DNA from: Companilactobacillus nantensis DSM 16982
GTDB taxonomy: Bacteria; Bacillota; Bacilli; Lactobacillales; Lactobacillaceae
DNA length: 64,000 nucleotides
Reading direction: 5' to 3'
Assembly (NCBI RefSeq): GCF_001435815.1
Contig: NZ_AZFV01000011.1
Coordinates: 1 to 64,000 of the forward strand
The notes below the pieces were generated by a model. That model was not told the origin of the DNA. It saw only the letters and a list, made by a program, of their open reading frames with translations, and did no database searches. Of this stretch, positions 53,510 to 63,819 are shown piece by piece (within the stretch, counting starts at the first letter, position 1; every line of letters begins with the position of its first letter). A program made the translations under genes and the position numbers.

Positions 53510-54549
53510 TCGCTATCAATGCTCCCTTCAATAATTCCGGTCAACAGATCAACCTTTGATGAAATATCTTTATCAAGAATTACATCATTTACATTCACTT
53601 GAATTTGACCGGTATTAATCCCTAATTGAACAGCCGTGTTCAATCCATCTTTGGTAACCAAATTATCACCAGTAATTTGCTTTTCAAGTCCGTCCATACG
53701 AGCTTGGGCCACGTCAATATCAGTATTTAAAGTATCAAGTTTTTGCTTGCTTTGACTAACGAAAGTATCGACTTTACCGGTACCATCTTTTAATTCTTGA
53801 TCTAACTTAGTTAGTGCTTCCTGCATAGTTTCATCAACTTGTTTGAGTCCTGAAGCTATGATTGCGGCGTAGGCGTTTAATAGATAGTTAATTTGGTGGT
53901 CTGCTGATGTCTCCATTTCTTTGATATGTGCTAATAAACGAACATATTCAGATGCATAAAACTCTTGCACAACAGGCATAGCCACATCATTAGCGATTAC
54001 CTTAATTGAGAAATCTAAGGTAGTTAGAATCTTAGTTCTATCAGTATTTTCAATTACGAAATGAGCATTCTTGTAATAACCTGCTGATTGAGCAATTACT
54101 GCTGATGGTGTCCAATCAATGAATCCAAGACTTGCTTGTGTTGGATTAAATCCCTCGTCATCTAAAATGATATTGCCGTCAGCATCCCGGCCTTCAAAAC
54201 GAATAAGATAATTATCCATTGGTACATTGCCATCAATATTTTTAAAGGTAATAGGTACATGTAACATACCTGATTGACCCTGTCTGATAGTTATCATTTG
54301 AAAGATACGTTTATTAGTTAATGTATCTAACACACTTTGTGGCATGTTGTGTGTACTCTCATCAGACGTATCTTCGTGTGGCAAATAAAAAGCCTTTGAT
54401 CCATCTAGATAGAAAATCAAAGGCTGTTCCATAGGCAAATCTGTATCTAATGTTCGATATTCAGCTCCAACCGAGGGAACTCTATACTTAACACCAATAT
54501 CTGGTTGAACATCGCTAGATGACATGTCTGTATTTACATTGCTCTCCAT
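53506..54549 (-). CDS. Baseplate upper protein (BppU-type N terminus)
   Basis: A 347-residue protein. Residues about 85-190 (ITIRQGQSGMLHVPITFKN..., GFIDWTPSAVIAQSAGYY) match the BppU N-terminal beta-sandwich that attaches receptor-binding proteins to the Dit hub. The rest is coiled coil (about 200-300). Confidence 0.75.
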   Translation of the reverse strand: MESNVNTDMSSSDVQPDIGVKYRVPSVGAEYRTLDTDLPMEQPLIFYLDGSKAFYLPHEDTSDESTHNMPQSVLDTLTNKRIFQMITIRQGQSGMLHVPITFKNIDGNVPMDNYLIRFEGRDADGNIILDDEGFNPTQASLGFIDWTPSAVIAQSAGYYKNAHFVIENTDRTKILTTLDFSIKVIANDVAMPVVQEFYASEYVRLLAHIKEMETSADHQINYLLNAYAAIIASGLKQVDETMQEALTKLDQELKDGTGKVDTFVSQSKQKLDTLNTDIDVAQARMDGLEKQITGDNLVTKDGLNTAVQLGINTGQIQVNVNDVILDKDISSKVDLLTGIIEGSIDSE

Positions 54550-55256
54550 TAATTGTTCTCTCCCTTCTCATCTTCAGTATTCAAATTCTCAACTTTACCC
54601 TCAACGTTAGAATCCATAATTTTATCGTTATAATCTGGATTACCCGTAAAGCCTTTAGCAAAGTTAGAATTTGGTTGTGGCTTGTCACCAATGTAATGAT
54701 TAATATTGGTGATTTGCTTTTGTAAGAAATCAATCTTCTTATCAACATCAGCTTTTGAGTAGTATCGTTCATCAATCAACTTAGAAATTGATACAGAAAT
54801 TTCAGACAATTGATCATCAGTTAACTGTTTGAAGAAATCAATAATTTCGTTCTCATTTGATTGCTGTAACGCTTGATTTTTAAGCAACAAGTTAATGGCT
54901 TTCTCAATCGTTTCAACATTGTAATCATTTGAATGAAACATGCTTGGTCCAATCAACTCTTGGGTTAAGCGGTCTAAGTGGACGTCATTACCATCAAAAC
55001 CTTCAATATTTTGAAGTTCTGGCAATTTTAATAGTGCTTTTAAGTCAACTAATTCAAAACGTCTAAACACTGTTTTACCAGCATTATCATTACCCAATAT
55101 TTCAACAATTTGATTATTGTCTTTATCGATATATGTTGTGCCGGTTGCGGACGTTTTTGATACTTGATTATTTGGTAATCGACCATACTCGATCAGTTGC
55201 AAATCTTGATTTGCATAAGGTAAATAGAATTGCTGTGTCCCGTCATATCCTTGCAT
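54549..55256 (-). CDS. Phage baseplate protein
   Basis: A 235-residue acidic protein. Its start GTQQFYLPYANQDLQLI resembles the beginning of baseplate partners; the C-terminal half is helical. Overlaps Tal and BppU genes by one base each. Function inferred from position only. Confidence 0.6.
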   Translation of the reverse strand: MQGYDGTQQFYLPYANQDLQLIEYGRLPNNQVSKTSATGTTYIDKDNNQIVEILGNDNAGKTVFRRFELVDLKALLKLPELQNIEGFDGNDVHLDRLTQELIGPSMFHSNDYNVETIEKAINLLLKNQALQQSNENEIIDFFKQLTDDQLSEISVSISKLIDERYYSKADVDKKIDFLQKQITNINHYIGDKPQPNSNFAKGFTGNPDYNDKIMDSNVEGKVENLNTEDEKGENN

Positions 55257-57505
55257 TAGCTTCCCTCCTTTGAATTATTTTGACTAGCTTCAAGGCTATT
55301 AACCTTTGCAGCTAGTTTTTTTACGGATTTATTTAACAAATCATTGTTTCTTTCATGCAGCTTTAATGTGCTAGCAACTTCAAAATTGATATTCTTCTTT
55401 GACATTTTCGAATTATCTAACGATATAGTCATTGGAGTATCTTTCATCAGTGGGTTACCGCTGATACCGTTCAAAGTAACCATTGTTTTAATACCAAGTG
55501 GACCAGCATCTAAGTAACTTGTGTCACCAATCTTCATGGTGTCATCTTGATAACTCAGGTTAACTGTCAATTCAATGACTGGTTCTGTTTGTAAAACTGA
55601 ATCAGCGTACTGCTTCATCTGTTCTACTGTTTTGATTTGGTCATTAGTGATATCATCACCAATTTTCAAACCATATTGGCTTCTTGAAGGCGCATTGTAA
55701 TAAAAAAACGGCTCAAACACATAATTTGTGTCGTCCGCCGTTGTTCCATCAGTTTGTCCTTGGTCTTCACTAGGTTCTACATCGTATTGACCACTGAAAT
55801 CAAAATAACTTTGATCAACCCATTGATTGGTTGCAATTCGATAGTAAGACTTGCCATTAGCACCATCGCTCACAGAACCATTAATCATCCAACGGGAACC
55901 ATTCATAACACCATGATTTAACTTAGCCTGCGGTGACCATGGAGAATCGTAGACAGTTGCTCCAAAAACAGTATTCTTAACCTCTGTGACAGCAACGTCA
56001 GTAGCACCGCTGAAATCTAATGCTGATTGATCAATCCAACCACCATCAATTTTGTACCAAGACTTACTTTGAGCACCGTCAGAAGCTTCGGCAGTTATCT
56101 TGTATTGATTACCATTTGAGACTGCTTTACCCGTTTTAGTTTGCGGTGTAAATGGTGAATCATACACATCAACTTCATCATCTGATTTAACAGTACCCTG
56201 ACCAGTAACTACTTGAATAGTTTGATCTTCAGGCTTAATATCGCCAGGTTTATCAAAACTAATGTACTTTTCAGATACCCATTCATCAGTAGCAACAAAG
56301 TAATAAGTAACATCATCAACTACTTTTTTGGTAGTAGTAAGGAATGAGTCTCCGTTTTTGATATAACGTTTAACAGTGGTCATATCAGATCCTACAATAG
56401 GTGCCCCTTGTGGATTCATGGTTGAAACGGTTAGATGGGCATTACCAACTGATGAACTAACGTTATTATCCTTGCTAGTATCATCGTCAGAACTAGAATC
56501 ACCATCAACTTTAATAGTTCCTTCGCCCCAAACTAAATCAATTACATGATTTTCGGGCTTAACAGCTCCCGGTAAATCAAATCTGACATGTTCAGAACTA
56601 ATCCATGCATTAACACCAACTTCATACCAAGTCGTACTATCAATTGAAACCTGTTGGGCGATTTTATAAATGGATCCATTAACGAGAACTTGACCAGTTT
56701 TGATTTTCTTAGTTGGCGAACTGTAAACCGGTACGCCATTAACTGCTGAAATAACGCCTTTTGCTTCAGGACCAACTGGAGTAGCTGTCATAGATATTCC
56801 TGAGGAATCAACTACTGCAACTGCACCATCAGTTTGAGTATGCTCATTGTCTTGAGTAGCTCCATACAGCATTGCACCATTCTTGATTGATGTACGATCA
56901 ATCGAAACTTCAATATCATTAGTGCTATACAGGTTTCTAAACGTTTTATTTGTTGGATGCTTGTAGGAAACAGCATCATAAATCATGACTGTTTTTCCAG
57001 ATGGAAGCCATTTAGCTCCATAGCTATCAACCGCTTTTTGAACGGCATCAAGTCCGGAACAATTTCCCCAGTCAGTAATATCGACTTTAGGAAAATCACC
57101 AATCAATTTGTACGTGTAACCGTCAACATTGTATTCAGAATCGAACACAAACTTCATAGCTTCGTCTAACGAATACGTTTGACTACCACTATTAACCTTG
57201 AATTGTTTGAAATCTTGCATACCAAATATTTCGTGTGTGCATGTGACATCCTTAGTTGTTAAGCCATCTACGACCTTTTCAACTAATTGCATGACATTAT
57301 ACTTTTGACCATCAAAGATGATTGAGGCACCGTCCTGCAACATTTCAAAGGATAATGAAGTGTCTTTTGATAGAAATGCTGTGAAAGTAATTGAGAACGT
57401 CTCACTAATCTGCTGATCAATATTAAAGCTGCCTTCATCTAAGCAAGTCAGCCATTCTTCACTCTGGCCGTCGGCTGACCTTACTAATAATTTATGACTG
57501 GACAT
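55256..57505 (-). CDS. Tail-associated protein (Tal/prophage endopeptidase tail family) with four SLAP-like repeats
   Basis: A 749-residue tail-tip hub protein. The N-terminal 1-245 is the gp27-like tail hub (LTTKDVTCTHEIFG, WGNCSGLDAVQKAV). Residues about 250-590 hold four wall-binding repeats (each ending WYEVGVNAWIS, YYFVATDEWVS, WYKIDGGWID or YYRIATNQWVD). The end of the hub resumes at about 610. The repeats resemble host surface modules, so the tail tip may grip the host wall during adsorption. Confidence 0.82.
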   Translation of the reverse strand: MSSHKLLVRSADGQSEEWLTCLDEGSFNIDQQISETFSITFTAFLSKDTSLSFEMLQDGASIIFDGQKYNVMQLVEKVVDGLTTKDVTCTHEIFGMQDFKQFKVNSGSQTYSLDEAMKFVFDSEYNVDGYTYKLIGDFPKVDITDWGNCSGLDAVQKAVDSYGAKWLPSGKTVMIYDAVSYKHPTNKTFRNLYSTNDIEVSIDRTSIKNGAMLYGATQDNEHTQTDGAVAVVDSSGISMTATPVGPEAKGVISAVNGVPVYSSPTKKIKTGQVLVNGSIYKIAQQVSIDSTTWYEVGVNAWISSEHVRFDLPGAVKPENHVIDLVWGEGTIKVDGDSSSDDDTSKDNNVSSSVGNAHLTVSTMNPQGAPIVGSDMTTVKRYIKNGDSFLTTTKKVVDDVTYYFVATDEWVSEKYISFDKPGDIKPEDQTIQVVTGQGTVKSDDEVDVYDSPFTPQTKTGKAVSNGNQYKITAEASDGAQSKSWYKIDGGWIDQSALDFSGATDVAVTEVKNTVFGATVYDSPWSPQAKLNHGVMNGSRWMINGSVSDGANGKSYYRIATNQWVDQSYFDFSGQYDVEPSEDQGQTDGTTADDTNYVFEPFFYYNAPSRSQYGLKIGDDITNDQIKTVEQMKQYADSVLQTEPVIELTVNLSYQDDTMKIGDTSYLDAGPLGIKTMVTLNGISGNPLMKDTPMTISLDNSKMSKKNINFEVASTLKLHERNNDLLNKSVKKLAAKVNSLEASQNNSKEGS

Positions 57506-58434
57506 TAGTTATAAATGAAATAGAATTCAAAAGATACATCTGAATTTGATAAGCCAGAAATCTCAAATTCATTGTTACCTTTAGCAAGCGAAATAGTTCC
57601 GTGATCAGAATTAATACCATCGTTAGTCCCATTAATCATAGGATTAACACCATCTAAAATTAGTTCATCAGATGATGTTAAAACACGATTATAAGTGAAT
57701 GATTCACCAGTAGTGTTATTAGTTAGGGTTGGCGAACCAGACCCTCTAATGTGAATTTTTAAGTAATGATGCTGTGCTAGTGGGTCAATATCGAATGAAC
57801 TAGGATTATAAATAGAAAACTTCTTCTCTTTAGACTCAAAGGATATGTCCTTATTCGGAATACCCATACCATAAGAAAAGAAGTTTTTATTTTTATCAAA
57901 TATTTCTAACGATGTGCCAACAGACTCACGAACGCCAGTATAGTTATTAAACGCAATTTGGAATGTTCCAGCTTTCTCATTGAAGTAAGTTGGAGCAATC
58001 GGCTTAGTAACCACACGATATTTATAGGTTGGTTCACGACTAAACACAATCCAGAAACCGCCACGAATCATGAAGAAGTTCTGTAATTCTTCAATCAACA
58101 TTAAGAATTCTGATTCATTAGCAGCATCAATCATCCAGGTGCTAGTAATATCACGGCTATCATATGAGCCTGACGTCCGTGTTTGACCATCACGTGTATT
58201 AATCTTTTGCCAGTTATCTACCGGATTAGTCATAGGCGGATCATAGTCATAACAGTGAACGCCAAATAAATCTTCAACATCATAATATGACTTCCAATTA
58301 ATACCATCAGTCGAAATGGCTACTTCAACAGGATCGTATGGCAGTCTTGATGGATTATCATGACCATTGCTAAAACCATATGCATGTGGCTTAGGATTGG
58401 TTAATGATTCATCTTTAAATACTTTTTCAGTCAC
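57505..58434 (-). CDS. Distal tail protein (Dit)
   Basis: A 309-residue protein between the tape measure and Tal genes. The N-terminal half has the Dit-type DPPMTNPVDNWQKINTRDGQTRTSGSYDSRDI core; the C terminus is a galectin-like beta-sandwich (about 200-309). Forms the hexameric hub that connects tube and baseplate. Confidence 0.8.
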   Translation of the reverse strand: MTEKVFKDESLTNPKPHAYGFSNGHDNPSRLPYDPVEVAISTDGINWKSYYDVEDLFGVHCYDYDPPMTNPVDNWQKINTRDGQTRTSGSYDSRDITSTWMIDAANESEFLMLIEELQNFFMIRGGFWIVFSREPTYKYRVVTKPIAPTYFNEKAGTFQIAFNNYTGVRESVGTSLEIFDKNKNFFSYGMGIPNKDISFESKEKKFSIYNPSSFDIDPLAQHHYLKIHIRGSGSPTLTNNTTGESFTYNRVLTSSDELILDGVNPMINGTNDGINSDHGTISLAKGNNEFEISGLSNSDVSFEFYFIYN

Positions 58435-58449
58435 ACAACTATCTCCTTT

Positions 58450-61400
58450 CTATTGTCTATTGCCTTGCATGTAACCATAAACGGCTGTATCACGTTGGTT
58501 TTGTTGATTAAGGTTATTAGATGTTCTTGCTACATTTATTTCTGGAGCGAAGTTCTTTCCATTAATGTTGCTTAATAAATTAATAACTGTATCTAGTTTT
58601 TGACCAATATCAGATGAGATATTACCCATCAAATTAGACGACTTAAATTCCGGATGAAAGTCAGCCATTTTGTACATCAAATCATTCATCAGCGGGATTG
58701 CTGATGGTCTAGCAGGGTTAATAACTACTTCTGGCTCTCCTGCAACTTCACCAGCAACATTTCCATTGCCTAGGTATGTTGGACTATTTAGCCAACCGCC
58801 GTTAGCTAAGAAGTTAATTTGACGACCTGTACCAATTCGATTCCAGCCACCATTATGCATATAAGCGTTTGTGGTAGCCATAATCTGATCAACACCACTA
58901 AGGATATTAGTGTGACCGGGAACAGCGTATGCCATGAAAGTTTGCGGAATAAATTGAAGCAATCCCATGGCAGGATTACCAGCAGCTGAATTTCTATCTG
59001 AAATCTGTTGTCTAATCGCAGCATTACCACCAGATTCACGAGCAATTTCACGAACGTAGGCAGCGGCTTCCCAGTCAATCCCATTTGGTGGGTTGGCGCC
59101 CATATCTTGAAGTACCTTTTTAACAATTGGTAACCATGCTTGAGCGGCTTTAGGATCACCGGCAACAGATTGAGCTTCTAACTCTTTGTCTTTCAGTTTG
59201 TTTAACTGGTCTTTGACCCAATTAATTGATTGCTTAACGACATAGTGTCCAGCAGGTGGAGCAAATGTACTACCAAATTTAGTAGCTTGACTAATTTTAG
59301 AAGTAGCTTTGTCCCAGACGGAAGTTAAGTTTCCTAATGGGTCTTTCAAGAATGAAGTGATTCCTTCAAGCTTATCCTTGACCCATTTACCCATATCTCC
59401 AAGTTCACCCTTAATCCATGAGCCAACGCCACCTGCGTAGTGAGGTACAGAACTTGGGGCAAAACGTTGAGCAGTTTCAGCGGCTGGAACAACAGTTGCT
59501 CCTGGCTTCAAGTCAACCATGACATTACGCATTTTTGGAATAACTCTCCAAGGTTCTCCAGGATTTCTAAAGGCTTCCTCAAATACTGGTCCTTTTTGAT
59601 CATTGATCAAAGCTGGTCCACCGGGGTGATATCCAACACCGCCGGCATATTTAATAGGTGCAATAGATTGAGCTTTACCACCAAAGAACTTGATAACGGT
59701 ATTAATACCACCGATACCAGTATTGATAGCTTTAACTACTCCGCCCATGGCTGTATGAGCCCAGCCAGAGAACTTATCAAATATTTTCTTAAAGAAATCG
59801 CCTATGCTTGACCACATTGAATTCCAACTAGATTTAAAGCTTGAGCTAAATGATGACCACCACGAATTCATGCCACTTGAGAAATTGTTATACCATTTGG
59901 ACATCCCGTTAAACTGGTTGCTCATGTATGAACTGACTTTTGACCATGTTGAATCCCAAGACTTAGAAAAATCAGAGCTAAAGCCAGACCACCAGCTACT
60001 CATGCCAGAACCCCAAGAATTGGCAGTCTTTTGAGCAGACTTAAATTGGTTGCTTAAGTCTTTGACCCACTTAGATTTCTGAACATCTTTAGACATGGTT
60101 GTCATTTGCTTAGAAACATTATTAGATGACTTCTGAACTGACTTAGACATGTCATTTGTTGCTTTCGACACATCTTTGGACATCTTGTTTAAATCGATAG
60201 ACTTAGAAATTTTCTTCCAAGTTTTTTCCCAAGATTTTCCAATTGGGTCGAATATTTTAGTTAACCACTTAGTAAATCCTTGCCAGTCTTTCTTTAAATT
60301 TTTGATTAAAGAAGTCATTGATTTTTGCAAAGGTTTAACTAATGGCTTAGTAATCATCATCGCAAGTCCAACTGGTAACGCTAGCGCATAAACTGCTAAT
60401 TTTCCAAAAGTTTTCATACTTTTGATCATTGATTTAACAATATCATTACCAATTTTGCCTGCACTTTTGACAATAGACTTGAATCCAGATTGAATATCTT
60501 TACCCAAATTCTTAACCCATTTTTGGACTGATTTACCAGCTTTAGTATCTTTTAATAAGAAGTCACCGATTCCAAGAAATGGATTAACCAGCGTTAGAAG
60601 TAATTCCTCTTTGTGCTGTTTCATCCACTTGATGATTCCTTGGCCCCACTCAACAGCACTATCAGTAGCTTTGCGAGCATAATATCCAGCTTTAGGAATT
60701 AAGCCTTCTGGAGGTTTAGCACCCCTGCCGGCTTTATTCCAGCCATCAGTAAAGTTTTTAGCTCCTTCACCAGCCCATTTACCTGCCATTCTTCCGAAAG
60801 TAGCTCCAATTGCTGCACCCGCAGGCCCACCAATCATAAAGCCAATTCCTCCGCCGATAAGTGATCCAGCCGCCTTACCAAAACCTTCAAATTTCTTTTC
60901 TGGATTTTTAGCTTTTAATGCGCCATAAATGTCAAGCCCAGCAGTGGCAGCAACACCAATACCAACTGCAGCAGTACCAATCTTTGCTCCTTTGGACATA
61001 TCGCCAACATTTACTTTAGAAAATTTACCACCTTGAAATCCTTTACTAATAAACTGAAATAGATCACTGAATTTAGTTTTAGTTCCAGAAATAAACTCCA
61101 ATATTTTGGCCTTGGAATCGCTTAGACCGGATATTCCAAATCTAAATACTTTTTTAGCGTTATCTCCCTCACCAATAATCTTCGTTAAAAGACCGCCTTT
61201 TGTTTTATCTGCAAGACCTACAATTTTTAATAATGGTGCAAATGCTGATTCAGACATTTTGAATGCTTTGAATCCAACAAAAGCTGTTGCTAAGGTTTTT
61301 ATTGCAGTCTTATGTTTAGCTACGTTATCCAAAACTTTAGATAACGATTTTAATGGATCAGCATCATCTTTTGAATTCTTACCGAGAAGACCAAACGCCT

Positions 61401-62907
61401 TAGCTAAATCATTAAACATTGTAACAGTTGTGTCCCAAACACCCTTGACGAAAATACCAACAATAGTTCCTAAATCCTTAGCAATATCAGAAATAGTTCC
61501 TTTATGTTGAGAAAGATATTTGATAATGACAGCTACATACTGAGACAACTTAGCCAATCCATTTCCGGCATCGGTTAGTAATCCTTTGAATGCTGCTGAA
61601 TTTAATTCATTAGCTATATCAGATAGGCCAGTAGTCTTTTCTTTAACCAACGGTTTCATCAACGTACCTTGAGCAGACAACCATCCTGACTTGATTCTTG
61701 CTATTGCACCTTCACCTGTTTTACCAAATGCTTTAAATGTATCTGATGAATGTGCTGCAACTTGCGTCATTGCATCTTCAAACTTTTGTGATGAAATATC
61801 ACCATTTGAAACAGCTTTAGTCAGTTGATCTTGTGACATATTCAATGCTTTCGCTAATTCTCGTGGCAATGCTGGAACGGCCTTGGACATTCTCGCATAA
61901 GCCATAGTAGAAAGCTTGCCTGATGATTCAACTTTTGCATAAGACGAAGCCAAACCGTTTGCAGCATCTTCACCCTTACCGGATTCTATTGCCAAACTTG
62001 AAAATGCTCTAGTCAGATTTTGGGTAGTAGTAAAGCTACCAGTGAATCCATAAATTTTCTTTTGCAAGTCATTGATTGCACCAGCTGAAAAACCAGTAGC
62101 ACTTCTTAGCTCTGCCATTGATCCGACCATGGCTTTAGTCTGTCCAGCAGAAAGCCCCATGCCTTCCCAGACACGGTTGATTTGCTCACCAGCTTCGACT
62201 ACCTGTATACCATTCTTAGCAGTTGAAATCATATTGGTGGATAGTGCTTGCAAACCGTTTAGTACGGCTCCACCGACAAATGTACCGGCTAGGAATGACT
62301 TAAATTTTCCTGTTTTCTCTTTAGCAGAATTAACACGATCACTAAAACGTTCTAGTGCCGTGCTACCAGCAGACGTGTTAGCAGTAACCGTTGTACTGAT
62401 ATGATTAGGGATATCCTTAGTAGCATGAATAAAATCTTCAATAGGTGTCTTATGAGCGATGGCATCTAATTGAGTTCTAGCTTCTTTTGGAACCTTGTCA
62501 TACCATTCTTTGAACGTACGAAAGCCAGCCTCATTGAGCTTAGATTTAAGTTCGGTTTGCTGGCTTTTTGGTAGTTTGTTTAAATCATCTTTCCACGTCT
62601 GAAATCCAGTCCGCTCAATATTGGTCTTTAGCTTGGTGTATTGTTCCTTAGGTAAAGCCTTCATATAGCTGTCAAAAGTATCAAATCCGCTTTTTTCAGC
62701 CATAGCATTCAGCTTAGTTTGAACATCTTTAGGAAGTCCTTCTAGCTTTTGGTGAAATGAAGTGATTTTCATCTCATCACCAGTTGCTGAAAGTTTGATG
62801 TTCTTATCTTTTAAGCCATCTTGGGCTTGCTTAATTTTATTAATGATACCAGTAGCATGATCTTCAGCATTAAAGTTAATAGTTTTAGTAACAACAATAT
62901 CAGACAT
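58450..62907 (-). CDS. Tail tape measure protein with lytic transglycosylase domain
   Basis: A 1485-residue protein that sets tail length. Long helical/coiled regions, a TP901-type core with hydrophobic segments (about 640-700, 860-890), a Ser/Trp/Lys-rich segment (about 980-1060), and a C-terminal lysozyme-like domain (about 1290-1370: REIARESGGNAA, NPAMGLLQFIPQTF, NAYMHNGGW) that should cut peptidoglycan during DNA injection. Confidence 0.9.
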   Translation of the reverse strand: MSDIVVTKTINFNAEDHATGIINKIKQAQDGLKDKNIKLSATGDEMKITSFHQKLEGLPKDVQTKLNAMAEKSGFDTFDSYMKALPKEQYTKLKTNIERTGFQTWKDDLNKLPKSQQTELKSKLNEAGFRTFKEWYDKVPKEARTQLDAIAHKTPIEDFIHATKDIPNHISTTVTANTSAGSTALERFSDRVNSAKEKTGKFKSFLAGTFVGGAVLNGLQALSTNMISTAKNGIQVVEAGEQINRVWEGMGLSAGQTKAMVGSMAELRSATGFSAGAINDLQKKIYGFTGSFTTTQNLTRAFSSLAIESGKGEDAANGLASSYAKVESSGKLSTMAYARMSKAVPALPRELAKALNMSQDQLTKAVSNGDISSQKFEDAMTQVAAHSSDTFKAFGKTGEGAIARIKSGWLSAQGTLMKPLVKEKTTGLSDIANELNSAAFKGLLTDAGNGLAKLSQYVAVIIKYLSQHKGTISDIAKDLGTIVGIFVKGVWDTTVTMFNDLAKAFGLLGKNSKDDADPLKSLSKVLDNVAKHKTAIKTLATAFVGFKAFKMSESAFAPLLKIVGLADKTKGGLLTKIIGEGDNAKKVFRFGISGLSDSKAKILEFISGTKTKFSDLFQFISKGFQGGKFSKVNVGDMSKGAKIGTAAVGIGVAATAGLDIYGALKAKNPEKKFEGFGKAAGSLIGGGIGFMIGGPAGAAIGATFGRMAGKWAGEGAKNFTDGWNKAGRGAKPPEGLIPKAGYYARKATDSAVEWGQGIIKWMKQHKEELLLTLVNPFLGIGDFLLKDTKAGKSVQKWVKNLGKDIQSGFKSIVKSAGKIGNDIVKSMIKSMKTFGKLAVYALALPVGLAMMITKPLVKPLQKSMTSLIKNLKKDWQGFTKWLTKIFDPIGKSWEKTWKKISKSIDLNKMSKDVSKATNDMSKSVQKSSNNVSKQMTTMSKDVQKSKWVKDLSNQFKSAQKTANSWGSGMSSWWSGFSSDFSKSWDSTWSKVSSYMSNQFNGMSKWYNNFSSGMNSWWSSFSSSFKSSWNSMWSSIGDFFKKIFDKFSGWAHTAMGGVVKAINTGIGGINTVIKFFGGKAQSIAPIKYAGGVGYHPGGPALINDQKGPVFEEAFRNPGEPWRVIPKMRNVMVDLKPGATVVPAAETAQRFAPSSVPHYAGGVGSWIKGELGDMGKWVKDKLEGITSFLKDPLGNLTSVWDKATSKISQATKFGSTFAPPAGHYVVKQSINWVKDQLNKLKDKELEAQSVAGDPKAAQAWLPIVKKVLQDMGANPPNGIDWEAAAYVREIARESGGNAAIRQQISDRNSAAGNPAMGLLQFIPQTFMAYAVPGHTNILSGVDQIMATTNAYMHNGGWNRIGTGRQINFLANGGWLNSPTYLGNGNVAGEVAGEPEVVINPARPSAIPLMNDLMYKMADFHPEFKSSNLMGNISSDIGQKLDTVINLLSNINGKNFAPEINVARTSNNLNQQNQRDTAVYGYMQGNRQ

Positions 62908-62922
62908 TTATTTACCTCCTTT

Positions 62923-63354
62923 CTAGTCATATAAGGCTTGTGCTAGCCTCATCAACTTATTTCTGTGAGAAGGTGCAGCTTTAACTTTTGTATCTCCAAA
63001 GTTTTTAGCCAAATCTGAAATATTTTTAACATATGCATTAACTTGATTTTGTAAATCAGTGGTATCTTCGACAAACGCAACTGGCTTTACATTAGCTGAA
63101 ATCATCAAACTATCGTTTAAGGCATCAGCTCTAGCACCTAAAGCGCCCTTACACAACGCTTCATAATACTTAGGCGTTAGATCAAGTATTTCATCAATAT
63201 TAGTAATGCCAATTATTCGTCTGGCATTCTCAATCAGTTTTAAAACATCTATTACTTGAGATTTAGACGTGCCTCTGACTTCTTCATTTGTTCTTTGGCT
63301 TGATTGATTGTTTCTTGCAATTCCTTCAGGCTTTCTTGACGGTCCTCTTTTTCC
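62923..63354 (-). CDS. Tail assembly chaperone, frameshift extension (gpT-like)
   Basis: The -1 frame relative to the chaperone gene continues without a stop past its end and encodes SQVIDVLKLIENARRIIGI... to MRLAQALYD. It has no good ribosome site. Reached by -1 slippage within the overlap; GGAAAAAG (63354-63347) is the best visible slippery sequence, the 5' coordinate is therefore approximate. Confidence 0.7.
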   Translation of the reverse strand, partial: GKRGPSRKPEGIARNNQSSQRTNEEVRGTSKSQVIDVLKLIENARRIIGITNIDEILDLTPKYYEALCKGALGARADALNDSLMISANVKPVAFVEDTTDLQNQVNAYVKNISDLAKNFGDTKVKAAPSHRNKLMRLAQALYD

Positions 63355-63752
63355 TTCTTCGTTAGTTTTTGAGAATCGTCTTTCGATTCCTCGTCTAATA
63401 CTTTTTGCATTTGCTCGATCATAGTATTTACGCGTTTCTTCCATTCGCGTACTTTTGAAGTTAAAAAACCTGCATTACACAAGCCATTAAGGATCTCATC
63501 AGTTAGTGAATGAACGTCATCAAAAGCATCTTGTCCATCTAATTGATCAGCTACTTCTTCCATTGATAATTTCTTGTTAGAAGCAGCAACACCAAATTTC
63601 AAAATAGCATCAACTTGATCAGTAATGAGTCCGCCCAAAAAGCTATCAAAATTATCAAGTTGCTTATCTTCATCGTCCCCAACGATATTCTTATACAAAC
63701 GATAGTTATATTTGATATCTAATTGCTTGTTATTAGCTTTCAGATTTAGCAT
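63252..63752 (-). CDS. Tail assembly chaperone (gpG-like)
   Basis: A 166-residue protein, acidic N-terminal domain (1-110) and highly charged Lys/Glu coiled-coil C terminus. Sits between the major tail protein and tape measure genes. Its 3' third overlaps the extension frame. Confidence 0.75.
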   Translation of the reverse strand: MLNLKANNKQLDIKYNYRLYKNIVGDDEDKQLDNFDSFLGGLITDQVDAILKFGVAASNKKLSMEEVADQLDGQDAFDDVHSLTDEILNGLCNAGFLTSKVREWKKRVNTMIEQMQKVLDEESKDDSQKLTKKEKEDRQESLKELQETINQAKEQMKKSEARLNLK

Positions 63753-63819
63753 ATTTAAAACTCCTTTGATTAATTAATCCGACCGCCACCGCTCATTGAG
63801 TGAGTATGCTCTTTAGTTA

